A stretch of DNA of 64,000 nucleotides from Arthrobacter sp. (GTDB taxonomy: Bacteria; Actinomycetota; Actinomycetes; Actinomycetales; Micrococcaceae). Shown in pieces: positions 1 to 7,675 of the stretch. The notes under the pieces were generated by a model. It was given only the letters and a program-made list of their open reading frames with translations. It made no database searches and had not been told where the DNA came from. The DNA is taken from positions 1 to 64,000 of the forward strand of contig JAHFUZ010000010.1 in the NCBI GenBank assembly GCA_023264815.1. The letters are read 5' to 3'. Every line of letters begins with the position of its first letter. The stretch's first letter is position 1. The translations under genes were made by a program, and so were the position numbers.

Positions 1-117
1 AAGAACTGGCGGGGACTCGCGATGAGATCGGACAAAACCGCACGCAATTACCTCGCCGCCGTCCAACTCGCGGCATCGCTCGCCTGGCTAAAAGCCAGCT
101 TTAGCAACACACCCTAG
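1..117 (+). CDS. IS5-type transposase, C-terminal fragment
   Basis: Open from the first base of the window and closed by TAG at 115-117, giving the last 38 residues of a protein. The stretch begins KNWRGLAMRSDKTARNYLAA and continues with a hydrophobic helix ending near AWLKASF. A motif of the form 'KNWRGLAxRxDKxAxxY' near the C-terminus is typical of IS5/IS4-family DDE transposases, just after the catalytic Glu region. The rest of the gene lies outside the window, so it is not clear if the element is intact. The next gene starts only 3 bp after this stop, so the element end must lie very close to 118-121 and may have replaced the neighbour's own promoter. Confidence 0.75.
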   Translation, partial: KNWRGLAMRSDKTARNYLAAVQLAASLAWLKASFSNTP

Positions 118-120
118 GGC

Positions 121-1254
121 ATGGCACCCACCGGCGGGCTTGCCCGCAGCCCGCGGACCCTGGAAGTCGAAAGCCTGGAGAGCTTCGACCGCCTGGTCGC
201 GGCCGGCGCCGTGGCCATGCACGGATGGCACGCCCAGTCACTGGACCTGCGGGGCCGGAAGGCAGCACTGGCTTCCCTGGACGTGGAAGGCGCCATTTTC
301 CTCGGCTGTACCTTCGACCAGGGGGTGGAAGACGGGCTCAGGCACCGTGGCGCACTGATCTTCCCCAAGCTGGTGGGCGTCCCGTTCGACGCTTACCGGG
401 CGCGGCTGTACACGCCGCAGGAACTCTACGCGGGCCTTGAATCGAGGCCGTACGAGGAGCTGCCGGACGCCCTTGTCTACCAGTGGAGTATCCGCCCCGG
501 GCAGCGCCACAGCCTGGACGCCACGCTCGCCTCCGCGCTGCATGACCATGCCATCGGCGACGCACTGGACGAATTCATGCGCTCCGACGTCCAAGCCGGC
601 CAGACCACTGTGGGGGTGATGGGCGGACACGCCGCCCAAAGGGGCACCCCGGAGTTCGCCCAGGCCGCGGAGCTAGGCCGGCGGCTGGCACAGTCCGGCC
701 GGATGGTGGCCACGGGCGGCGGTCCGGGGGCCATGGAGGCCGCCAATCTGGGCGCCTACCTCAGCCGCATTCCGGACGGGGGTTTCACGGACGTGCTGGC
801 GGGGCTCGAAGCCGTCCCCGGCTTCCGGCCCTCGGTGTCCGCGTGGGCACGCGAGGCGGCCGCCGTCGTCGAACGCTATCCGGACGGAACACCGACGCTG
901 GGAATCCCCACCTGGTTTTACGGGCACGAGCCGCCCAACTACTTCGCCACCCACATTGCCAAGTACTTCGCCAACGCCATCCGCGAGGCCATCCTGCTCG
1001 AAGTCTGCGACGGCGGCATCATCTTCCTGCCGGGAGCGGCGGGGACAGTGCAGGAAATCTTCCAGGACGCGTGCGAAAACTACTACAGCGCCCGCGAAGC
1101 AGTCACGCCAATGGTTCTCGTCGGGAGGCATCACTGGGAGCAGGAACTGCCCGCGTGGCCCATGCTGCACAGGCTGGCCGCGGGCCGGGCCATGGCGGAC
1201 CGGATCTTCCTGGTGGACAGTGTGGCTGAGGCGCTGGAAGTGCTGGGCGGCTAA
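121..1254 (+). CDS. LOG-family Rossmann-fold nucleotide-binding protein
   Basis: A 377-residue protein of the TIGR00730/LOG (lysine-decarboxylase-like) superfamily. The Rossmann glycine stretch GVMGGHAAQRGT is near residue 164, TGGGPGAMEAANLGAY near 198, and the family's PGGxGTxxE signature appears as PGAAGTVQEIF near 303, with one Gly changed to Ala. Small LOG proteins are cytokinin-nucleoside-monophosphate phosphoribohydrolases. This longer version, with about 160 extra N-terminal residues, is common in actinobacteria and its substrate is unknown. The ATG at 121 lies just downstream of the transposase stop and has no clear ribosome-binding site, so the first codons or the promoter may have been altered by the insertion. 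It converges with the transporter gene downstream. Confidence 0.8.
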   Translation: MAPTGGLARSPRTLEVESLESFDRLVAAGAVAMHGWHAQSLDLRGRKAALASLDVEGAIFLGCTFDQGVEDGLRHRGALIFPKLVGVPFDAYRARLYTPQELYAGLESRPYEELPDALVYQWSIRPGQRHSLDATLASALHDHAIGDALDEFMRSDVQAGQTTVGVMGGHAAQRGTPEFAQAAELGRRLAQSGRMVATGGGPGAMEAANLGAYLSRIPDGGFTDVLAGLEAVPGFRPSVSAWAREAAAVVERYPDGTPTLGIPTWFYGHEPPNYFATHIAKYFANAIREAILLEVCDGGIIFLPGAAGTVQEIFQDACENYYSAREAVTPMVLVGRHHWEQELPAWPMLHRLAAGRAMADRIFLVDSVAEALEVLGG

Positions 1255-1293
1255 CGGCAGATCGCTGGCTCAGCCCACCACAGTGCAGAAGCG

Positions 1294-2433
1294 TCAGCCC
1301 ACCACCGTGCCGAAGGCGAAGCCCAGCACGTAGGTCACGGCCGCCGCACCCAGGCCGATGGCCAGCTGGCGCAGGCCCCGTGACAGGGGCGAGGTTCCGG
1401 ACAGCAGGCCCACGATGCCACCGGTGACCAGCAGCGCCAGTCCCACGAGCACTGCTGCCACCACCAGCGCAGTCACGCCGGTCAGGCCGAACAGGAACGG
1501 CAGGATGGGGACCACGGCGCCGGAGGCGAAGAAGCAGAAGCTGGACAGCGCGGCTCCCCACGCCGTTCCCACTGCTTCGTGCTCGTCCGGCGACTCTGGC
1601 AGTTCCGGCTGGAGCGAGAGGCTGGGATCGCAGTCGCAGCTGAGCAGTCCCATACGTTCGGCCACGCGGTGTTCTGCGGCTTCATGGGACATCCCGCGGG
1701 CCAGGTAGACCAGCAGGAGTTCGTTGTGCTCGAGGTCCAGTTTCGGCGCCGCTGCGAGGGTGACCTGCGTGGGCTTGGTGGCTGCCAACAGCTCCCGCTG
1801 CGACCGGACGGACACGAACTCGCCGGCGGCCATGGACATGGCACCGGCCAGCAGGCCGGCCACGCCGCTGAGCAGCACCACCCCGCTGGCCACGCCGGAA
1901 GCGGCCATGCCCATCACCAGGGACAGGTTGCTGACGAGGCCGTCGTTGGCGCCAAACACGGCCGCCCGGAAGGTTCCGGCCAAGCGGTTGCGGCCACGCG
2001 TGGCCAGGCCGCGGACCACTTCCTCATGGATCTGTTCGTCGGCGGCCATGGCTTCCGTGGCGTTGGGGTCCTTGGCATACGGCGAGCGGCCTTCTGCGCG
2101 CTGGGCCAGTGCCAGGACAAAGACGGAGCCGAAGTGGCGGGCCAGGAAGCCGAGGAGCTGGCTGCGGACCGACGCCGGCCGGGACTTTTCCGCGTGTTCA
2201 CCGAGGAGCTGGAGCCAGTGGGCCTCGTGGCGGCCTTCGGCCTCGGCCAGGGCCAGCAGGATGTCCCGTTCTTCGCCGTCGCGGTTCTGGGCCAGGTCCC
2301 TGTAGACGGCAGCCTCGGCCCGTTCGTCCGCCAGGTATTGACGCCACCGGCGGATATCGGCCGGGCTGGGCGGGGCGGGCTGCTCGGGTGCTGCGGAGGG
2401 CTGGGCCGGACTCGACTTGGCGTGGTGTGACAC
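1294..2433 (-). CDS. Ferritin-like domain / VIT1-CCC1 family transporter
   Basis: I chose the GTG at 2433, which has AGGAG 6 nt upstream, giving 379 residues; an ATG at 2472 is the next option. The N-terminal ~140 residues form a rubrerythrin/ferritin-like helical region with Glu/His pairs (RAEAAVYRDLAQNRDGEE, EAEGRHEAHW, DEQIHEEV) suited to binding Fe or Mn. The C-terminal part has the VIT1/CCC1 signature (FRAAVFGANDGLVSNLSLVMG and AGAMSMAAGEFVSVRSQ) with about five membrane helices, ending in a glycine-rich helix. Family members move Fe2+/Mn2+ out of the cytosol; here that means export across the membrane. The soluble domain probably delivers or senses metal. It is divergent from the small acidic protein gene. 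Confidence 0.85.
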   Translation of the reverse strand: MSHHAKSSPAQPSAAPEQPAPPSPADIRRWRQYLADERAEAAVYRDLAQNRDGEERDILLALAEAEGRHEAHWLQLLGEHAEKSRPASVRSQLLGFLARHFGSVFVLALAQRAEGRSPYAKDPNATEAMAADEQIHEEVVRGLATRGRNRLAGTFRAAVFGANDGLVSNLSLVMGMAASGVASGVVLLSGVAGLLAGAMSMAAGEFVSVRSQRELLAATKPTQVTLAAAPKLDLEHNELLLVYLARGMSHEAAEHRVAERMGLLSCDCDPSLSLQPELPESPDEHEAVGTAWGAALSSFCFFASGAVVPILPFLFGLTGVTALVVAAVLVGLALLVTGGIVGLLSGTSPLSRGLRQLAIGLGAAAVTYVLGFAFGTVVG

Positions 2434-2689
2434 GGAGGCTCCTGTGCTGGATGGGACATGGTTCGGCCCCATTGCACGGCCCAGCTTAGCCCGAAATTCC
2501 GCGGATTTTCGGCTGGCAAACCTCACTGCAGGGTTTCGGGTTGCCTTAAAAATCACCGTTCCGGGAGGCGGGGCGGGGCGGTCCAGAAGACCCTTGACCG
2601 GGGTAGCGGGCGGTGCTGTGATGAAGGGGTGGAGCCCGGCTGGCGCCCACGCGGAAGAGCACGTCAGGCGATCAAACGGAGGTTGAACC

Positions 2690-2911
2690 ATGAACACCAC
2701 CGGACAGCAACCGGACATGCCGCACCTCGAGGCAGTTGAATCGGATCCCGCTTACGACTACGCCGAAGATGCGCCCGTCAGCGACGACTGGGACGCCGAG
2801 GATGAATTCCTGGACGGCGAAGGCGTGGTTGTCCCCACGGTCCCGGTGGAGGCCGACGCCGAGGAGCGTGTGGTTCCCCTGGATGACGACGAGTTCCGCG
2901 AGTCCCAATAG
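2690..2911 (+). CDS. Small acidic protein of unknown function
   Basis: A 73-residue, strongly acidic protein (many Asp/Glu, almost no Lys) preceded by a good ribosome-binding site, GGAGG about 7 nt before the ATG. No membrane segment, signal peptide or known domain is visible. It resembles the short acidic proteins of unknown function often found in Arthrobacter genomes. It is transcribed divergently from the ferritin-like/VIT1 gene and is followed after 23 bp by a very strong hairpin terminator. The good start signal and own terminator argue that it is real; the function is not recognisable. Confidence 0.65.
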   Translation: MNTTGQQPDMPHLEAVESDPAYDYAEDAPVSDDWDAEDEFLDGEGVVVPTVPVEADAEERVVPLDDDEFRESQ

Positions 2912-2934
2912 CCACACTGCCCGGAGCGGAGCGG

Positions 2935-2988
2935 ACGACGGCGGCACGTCCGGTTTCGTTGAATGCGAACCGGACGTGCCGCCGTCGT
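2935..2988. terminator. Strong bidirectional hairpin terminator
   Basis: Two perfect 21-nt arms (2935-2955 and 2968-2988, core ACGACGGCGGCACGTCCGG) flank a 12-nt loop. It sits between convergent genes (small acidic protein + strand, symporter - strand), so it can serve both. There is no long T-run, as is usual for GC-rich actinobacteria. The same core reappears at 27058-27092. Confidence 0.85.
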
Positions 2989-3020
2989 GGGTTGCTCCTT
3001 GGTGATCGAGCCTGTCGGGA

Positions 3021-4538
3021 TTATGCGGCCCTGACCGGCTCCGGAACTTCCTCGTTGTCCTGGCCCGCAACCCGGCGCACCCAGTTCCGCATGACTTGCG
3101 GGTCGGTGGGCCTGGTGAGCAGCGAGACCGCTACGTACACCACGGCCGAGCTGATGAGGCCGTAGTAGATGGGCTCGTTGGCGAACACGCCGTCCAGCGG
3201 TGCCTTGGCGTTGATCTCCAGCACGATCATGGTGCCCAGCGTCACCAGGGAGCCCACGGCCATGGAGGCTGCGGCAGCCAGGCCGGTGCCGCGCTTCCAC
3301 ACCAGGCCGCCGAGGATGGCCACCAGGAGGCCGCCCACCAGGATGTCGTACGCGATGGTCAGTGCGGCCACCACGTCCTTGGTGATGATGGCGATCAGGA
3401 TGGCCAGGACGCCGAGAGACAGTACCCAGACGCGGTTGGCGCGGACATCGTGCTCCGGGTTGTCTGTGTCGTCCGTGTTGATGTCCTTGCCGAACCAGCC
3501 GGCAACGAACGGGAGGACGTCGGCGCGGGCCACGGTGGCCGCGGCGATCAGGGCGCCGGAGGCGGTGGACATCATGGCGGCCACTGCTGCGGCGAGCACC
3601 AGTCCGCCGATGCCGACAGGCAGGATGGTCTGGGCAACTTCGGCGTAGACGTCGTCCTTGGCAGCGATGTCGATGCCGGACAGGGCCACGCTGGCGGCCA
3701 TGCCGATCAGGGCGCCGGCAACACCGTAGAGGATGCAGTAGATGCCAGCGGTGGCGCCGCCCCAGCGGGCCACCCCGGGGGTCTTGGCGGTGAAAACGCG
3801 CTGCCAGATGTCCTGGCCGATCAGCAGGCCCAGGGTGTAGACCACGAAGTAGGTGATGATGGTCTGCAGGCCGATGCCATCGATCTGGAAGAAGCTTTCG
3901 TCCACGCGGCTCCGGATACCGTCGAGGCCGCCGGCGGCGTTGAGCGTGAAGGGGAGCATGAGGGCAAAGATGCCCAGCGTCTTGATGACGAACTGGACCT
4001 GGTCCGCGAGGGTGATGGACCACATGCCGCCGATGGTTGAGTAGACCAGGACGATCGCGCCGCCGAGGGCGATGGCGAGCCAGCGCTCCCAGCCGAAGAG
4101 GACCACAAAGATGGTGGCGTAGGCGCTGGTGGAGGTGGCGCACAGCATCAGGGTGTAGGCCAGCATCACGATGCCGGAGGTCTGCGTTGCCTTGCTGCCG
4201 TAGCGAAGGGTGAGCATCTGGGAGACGGTGTAGATCTTGAGCTTCTGGATGGTGCCGGCGAACAGGAGGCTCAGCAGGAGAACGCCGGCGCCGATGGCCA
4301 CAACCAGCCACATGCCGGAGATCCCGAACTTGTAGCCGAGGCCCACGCCGCCCACCGTGGAGGCTCCGCCGAGGACGACGGCGGCCATGGTGCCGGTGTA
4401 GAGGAACGGGCCCAGGCGGCGGCCGGCCACGAGGAAGTCGCTGTTGTTCTTGGTGCGGGACTTGCCCCACCACCCGAAGGCGAGCATAGCGATGAGATAC
4501 ACCACCACGATGGCGATGTTGACGAAATTGGCGTCCAT
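3021..4538 (-). CDS. Sodium:solute symporter (SSS family)
   Basis: A 505-residue integral membrane protein starting at the ATG with AGGAG 9-10 nt upstream. It opens with helix NIAIVVVYLIAMLAFGWWG and then the SSS-typical loop SDFLVAGRRLGPFLYTGTM, and has about 13 hydrophobic segments, including GGASTVGGVGLGYKFGISGMW (Na+-site region) and TASGALIAAATVARADVLPFV. Family members take up proline, pantothenate, carboxylates, nucleosides or polyamines with Na+; the substrate cannot be read from sequence. It is divergent from an XRE-cupin regulator and close to a ureohydrolase and a ThDP enzyme, so a guanidino or amine-derived substrate for that pathway is the simplest inference. Palindromic sites lie in the shared promoter region. 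Confidence 0.88.
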   Translation of the reverse strand: MDANFVNIAIVVVYLIAMLAFGWWGKSRTKNNSDFLVAGRRLGPFLYTGTMAAVVLGGASTVGGVGLGYKFGISGMWLVVAIGAGVLLLSLLFAGTIQKLKIYTVSQMLTLRYGSKATQTSGIVMLAYTLMLCATSTSAYATIFVVLFGWERWLAIALGGAIVLVYSTIGGMWSITLADQVQFVIKTLGIFALMLPFTLNAAGGLDGIRSRVDESFFQIDGIGLQTIITYFVVYTLGLLIGQDIWQRVFTAKTPGVARWGGATAGIYCILYGVAGALIGMAASVALSGIDIAAKDDVYAEVAQTILPVGIGGLVLAAAVAAMMSTASGALIAAATVARADVLPFVAGWFGKDINTDDTDNPEHDVRANRVWVLSLGVLAILIAIITKDVVAALTIAYDILVGGLLVAILGGLVWKRGTGLAAAASMAVGSLVTLGTMIVLEINAKAPLDGVFANEPIYYGLISSAVVYVAVSLLTRPTDPQVMRNWVRRVAGQDNEEVPEPVRAA

Positions 4539-4585
4539 AAGGGGGCTCCTTGGAGCTGGTCTGCAGCTGGGGTGGGTTCGAAATA

Positions 4586-4628
4586 TTGCCTGATAGGCAA
4601 CATATGTTGTCAAAAAGCGTATGTTGTG
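4586..4628. promoter_or_regulatory. Palindromic operator candidates in divergent promoter
   Basis: Between the symporter and the XRE-cupin gene lie two overlapping perfect palindromes: TTGCCT-GAT-AGGCAA at 4586-4600 and CAACATATGTTG at 4598-4609. A second half-like copy, CGTATGTTGTGAC, starts at 4619. The AT-rich, symmetric sequence stands out in GC-rich DNA and probably binds the divergently encoded XRE-cupin protein. Confidence 0.6.
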
Positions 4629-4745
4629 ACCTGCGTAACAGTCAAGGCTGGCTATGCCATCTTGGGCACTGTTAGGAGTTGGCACCGCCGTATGGCCAGT
4701 GCTGACCATTAGGATTGCTCCAGAGATGGGGCCGGACCGCCGGCC

Positions 4746-5336
4746 ATGAAAGGTCCGTACATGAAGGCACTGCCAGTTGAGCCGAGCAACGTTCCGGTTG
4801 CCATTGGATCCAGAATCCGTGCCGCGAGGCAGTCCCAGCGGTTGACCATCGAGCAGGTTGCCGACGCGACAGGCCTGACCAAGGGCTTCCTCAGCCGCGT
4901 GGAGCGGGACCTTACGTCACCCTCGGTGGCCTCGCTGGTCACCCTGTGCCAGGTCCTGTCCATCTCCATCGGCGACCTTTTCGCGGCCCCCGAAACCCAC
5001 CTCACCAAGCGGAACCACGGTCCCAAAATTTCGCTGGGCGGTGAAGGTATTGTGGAGCGGCTGCTCACTGCCCGATCAGAGCGCCGCATCCAGATCATCC
5101 ATGCCGTGATCGAGCCGCACGGCCGGGGCGAAGCCGAGCTCTACGCGGTGGACTGCGACGTTGACGTGCTCCATGTCCTCAAAGGCAGCATCCGCCTGAT
5201 CCTGACCAACGAGGAATACGAGCTCAACACCGGTGATACCGTCACGTTCCCGGGCCGCGAACCGCACACCTGGGTCAATCCCACGGATGAATCCGTTGAG
5301 GTTCTCTGGGTCCTGGTCCCTGCCGCCAGTCGGTAA
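4746..5336 (+). CDS. XRE-family regulator with C-terminal cupin domain
   Basis: A 196-residue transcription factor. Residues ~20-75 form an HTH_3 domain (IGSRIRAARQSQRLTIEQVA, then TKGFLSRVERDLTSPSVASL), and residues ~125-195 a small cupin (LHVLKGSIRLILTNEEYELN, then GDTVTFPGREPHTWVNP). This layout is typical of regulators that bind a small ligand in the cupin barrel and control an adjacent catabolic operon (PuuR-, SutR-like). The ATG at 4761 (MKALP) has AAAGG upstream and may be the true start instead of 4746. It is divergent from the symporter and upstream of the ureohydrolase/ThDP operon, so it likely controls both. Confidence 0.85.
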   Translation: MKGPYMKALPVEPSNVPVAIGSRIRAARQSQRLTIEQVADATGLTKGFLSRVERDLTSPSVASLVTLCQVLSISIGDLFAAPETHLTKRNHGPKISLGGEGIVERLLTARSERRIQIIHAVIEPHGRGEAELYAVDCDVDVLHVLKGSIRLILTNEEYELNTGDTVTFPGREPHTWVNPTDESVEVLWVLVPAASR

Positions 5337-5472
5337 CTTCTCCTGGGGCGCGGCCCGCGCTCGCTCCTGCCCGGTTTGTTGCCGGCATTTCGAAGCGCCG
5401 GCACGGAATGACGTGGGTTGGTGACCGATCGAGGGTTGCCGGGGTGGACTAACTGGGCTGGAGCGCACGGGC

Positions 5473-6300
5473 TTAGGCGCCGGGAGTCTTCCTGCCGGCC
5501 AGTACTGCGCGAATTTCGGCCACTACCTGCTCCGGGTTGAACCAGACGAGCTCCGGCATGTAGCGCAGCACGGCGAAACCCTGGACGGTTGATGCGTTGT
5601 TTCGGTGCCGGTCCCTGCGCATGTCCGCCCGCTGTGAGTGGAAGGCGAAGCCGTCGATCTCTACGATCAGGAATCCGTCCAGCAGGAAATCCACGCGCCC
5701 GATGCCCGGCAGGAGTACCTGGGTTTCGAACCCGATGCCGTTGGTCCGGAACAGGTGCTGCGCGTCGACTTCCACGATGGACTCTGCGCGCAGGTCCAGA
5801 TCGTGCAACGCTCGCCGGACGGGGGCCGATCGGTCTCCCCGAAGTTGATCCTTGAGTAGTTCCAAGTGGACGCCGTGCAGACGGATCGCCGAGGTCGCGA
5901 TGGCGGTGGACGACGGCGGCTCCAGGCATCCGAGCGCATGCAGGGCGACGTCTTCCACGGCAGCTACCGGTAAGTTTTGGGGGCCGTCGAATCGAACGGT
6001 CCGGTGACGAATGAAGCCGGTGCCGTGGCCGTGATTGCAGGCAAGGTGCAGGCGATCCGGAGGGCTGCGAAGCCACAATCCGTAGTGGCCTGCCGCGCTG
6101 GCGCAGGTGAGCTTGCCGTTCAGTCGGATTGCGGCAGCGAGGTCAGGGTTGCAGCCCGGGGCGAGAAAAATTCCCCGCCGTGGTTGTGACGCACCGAGGG
6201 CCGTTAGCCGCCCAATATCCCGCCGGGAGTATCCGGCATTGAGGAGTTGGGCGGTGCGGGTCACTCCACCGGCCTGATTGAGGTATTCGAAGATGTCCAT
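5473..6300 (-). CDS. DUF559-type endonuclease-like protein with AbiEi-like N-terminus
   Basis: A 275-residue protein. The first ~70 residues (GGVTRTAQLLNAGYSRRDIG, then RGIFLAPG) resemble the winged-helix N-terminus of AbiEi-type antitoxins and related proteins. The C-terminal ~90 residues match the DUF559/Vsr-like nuclease fold: VDFLLDGFLIVEIDGFAFHS with D204, E214, D216 and H221, then a DxxRD-like stretch and FAVLRY. Such proteins are abundant in Arthrobacter, usually single and of unknown role. It lies between the regulator and the ureohydrolase on the opposite strand and so is likely an inserted gene rather than part of the pathway. No cognate toxin gene is seen next to it. Confidence 0.75.
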   Translation of the reverse strand: MDIFEYLNQAGGVTRTAQLLNAGYSRRDIGRLTALGASQPRRGIFLAPGCNPDLAAAIRLNGKLTCASAAGHYGLWLRSPPDRLHLACNHGHGTGFIRHRTVRFDGPQNLPVAAVEDVALHALGCLEPPSSTAIATSAIRLHGVHLELLKDQLRGDRSAPVRRALHDLDLRAESIVEVDAQHLFRTNGIGFETQVLLPGIGRVDFLLDGFLIVEIDGFAFHSQRADMRRDRHRNNASTVQGFAVLRYMPELVWFNPEQVVAEIRAVLAGRKTPGA

Positions 6301-6605
6301 CAGTCCATTGCAGACGCGTGCAGGGCCTGGCCGGAAGGCAGCTCGGGCCGTATGTGGATAGCTCCGGCAGTTCGGGCAGCCCGTGCGTGCGCTCCCGCCC
6401 GGTTGGTCAGCCTGCTGCCGGACCGGGGTTGGGGGAGGGCTCCGGGATGCCGCGGAAGTCGCGTGGAGCCGGCCTCATTCTCTGAAGGCAACTGGGCGGG
6501 AAGGCGCAGCGGGGCGATGAATTGTAAACATCTGATGCGCATTGGAAAACTTCGGGCTATGATGGCAGTCACACCTGCGATCAATCCTCGAAGGAGAGGC
6601 TCACT
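6301..6605. other. Intergenic region with ureohydrolase promoter
   Basis: No gene is seen in these 305 bases. The 3' half becomes AT-richer, with ATTGTAAACATCTG near 6520, a palindromic ATGCGCAT at 6535-6542, and TATGAT near 6559 as a likely -10 element for the downstream operon. AAGGAGAGGC before 6606 is its ribosome-binding site. I looked for guanidine riboswitch signatures and saw none. Confidence 0.5.
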
Positions 6606-7673
6606 GTGAAAGAGCTGCGCATCGAAGCCAACGGCAACCTTGGCCCCATCGATTCATCCCGTATTCCGCGCTACGCCGGAGCTGCCACCTACGCCCGCCT
6701 GCCGCGCCTTGACCAGGTGGCCAAGGCGGATGTGACGGTGGTGGGCGTGCCCTTCGACTCCGGCGTTTCCTACCGGCCCGGGGCGCGGTTCGGCGCGAAC
6801 CACGTCCGTGAGGCCAGCCGCCTGCTCCGCCCGTACAACCCGGCCTGGGATGTCAGCCCGTTCGAAAACGTTCAGGTGGCCGATGCCGGCGACATGGCGG
6901 TCAACCCGTTCAATATCAACGAGGCCATCGAAACCATCCAGCAGAACGCCCTGGACCTGACCGCCGGAGGCAGCAAACTGGTGACCCTCGGCGGAGACCA
7001 CACCATCGCCCTGCCCCTGCTGCGGGCAGCAGCCGAACGTGCGGGCGGCCCTGTCGCCATGCTGCACTTCGACGCCCACCTGGACACCTGGGACACCTAC
7101 TTCGGTGCCGAATACACGCACGGCACGCCGTTCCGCCGGGCGGTCGAGGAAGGCATCCTGGACACCGCGGCCATCAGCCACATCGGCACGCGCGGTCCGC
7201 TCTACGGCAAAAAGGACCTCGACGACGACCACCGCTTCGGGTTCGGCATCGTCACCTCCGCCGACGTCTACTACCAGGGCGTCCTGGAGACGGTGGCCAA
7301 GGTCCGGGACCGGATCGGCAGCCGCCCGCTGTACATCTCGGTGGACATTGACGTCCTGGATCCCGCCCATGCGCCCGGCACCGGCACCCCGGAAGCCGGT
7401 GGCATTACCAGCCGCGAACTTCTGGAAATCATCCGCGGCTTCCGCGGCATGAACCTGGTGGGTGCGGACATTGTTGAAGTGGCCCCGGCCTACGACCACG
7501 CCGAAATCACCGGCGTGGCCGCCAGCCACGTGGCCTATGAACTGGTCACCCTGATGGCGGACAATGCAGTGGAAGGTGACCGCTTCGGCACTGCCAACGG
7601 CTACGCCGCCCAGGCCCTCGGCCAGGAAGTCCGCCAGCCCGCCGGTTTCGCCGCCGCCTCAAAGGAGTCATAA
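6606..7673 (+). CDS. Agmatinase/ureohydrolase family enzyme (possible guanidinobutyrase)
   Basis: A 355-residue arginase-superfamily enzyme with all dinuclear Mn(II) ligands: H132 (GGDH), D156, H158 and D160 (HFDAHLD), D247 and D249 ([14 protein letters not shown]). These enzymes hydrolyse a guanidino group to urea plus an amine. The typical agmatinase [12 protein letters not shown] segment follows the metal site. Start GTG at 6606 has AAGGAGAGGC just upstream. The next gene, a ThDP enzyme, starts 2 bp after the stop, so the two are one transcript. Given that partner, 4-guanidinobutyrate is a plausible substrate, as in the arginine transaminase route (AruI and GbuA of Pseudomonas); agmatine or guanidinopropionate remain possible. 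Confidence 0.85.
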   Translation: MKELRIEANGNLGPIDSSRIPRYAGAATYARLPRLDQVAKADVTVVGVPFDSGVSYRPGARFGANHVREASRLLRPYNPAWDVSPFENVQVADAGDMAVNPFNINEAIETIQQNALDLTAGGSKLVTLGGDHTIALPLLRAAAERAGGPVAMLHFDAHLDTWDTYFGAEYTHGTPFRRAVEEGILDTAAISHIGTRGPLYGKKDLDDDHRFGFGIVTSADVYYQGVLETVAKVRDRIGSRPLYISVDIDVLDPAHAPGTGTPEAGGITSRELLEIIRGFRGMNLVGADIVEVAPAYDHAEITGVAASHVAYELVTLMADNAVEGDRFGTANGYAAQALGQEVRQPAGFAAASKES

Positions 7674-7675
7674 GA

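Noticed and set aside
3096-4040. Antisense frame over symporter gene
   Set aside because: Low-complexity His/Asp/Gly-rich translation typical of shadow frames.
5473-6300. AbiE-type toxin-antitoxin system
   Set aside because: The N-terminus resembles AbiEi, but the C-terminus is a DUF559 nuclease and no AbiEii nucleotidyltransferase is adjacent.
6301-6605. Guanidine riboswitch before ureohydrolase
   Set aside because: No conserved ykkC-type sequence seen; the region only shows promoter-like elements.
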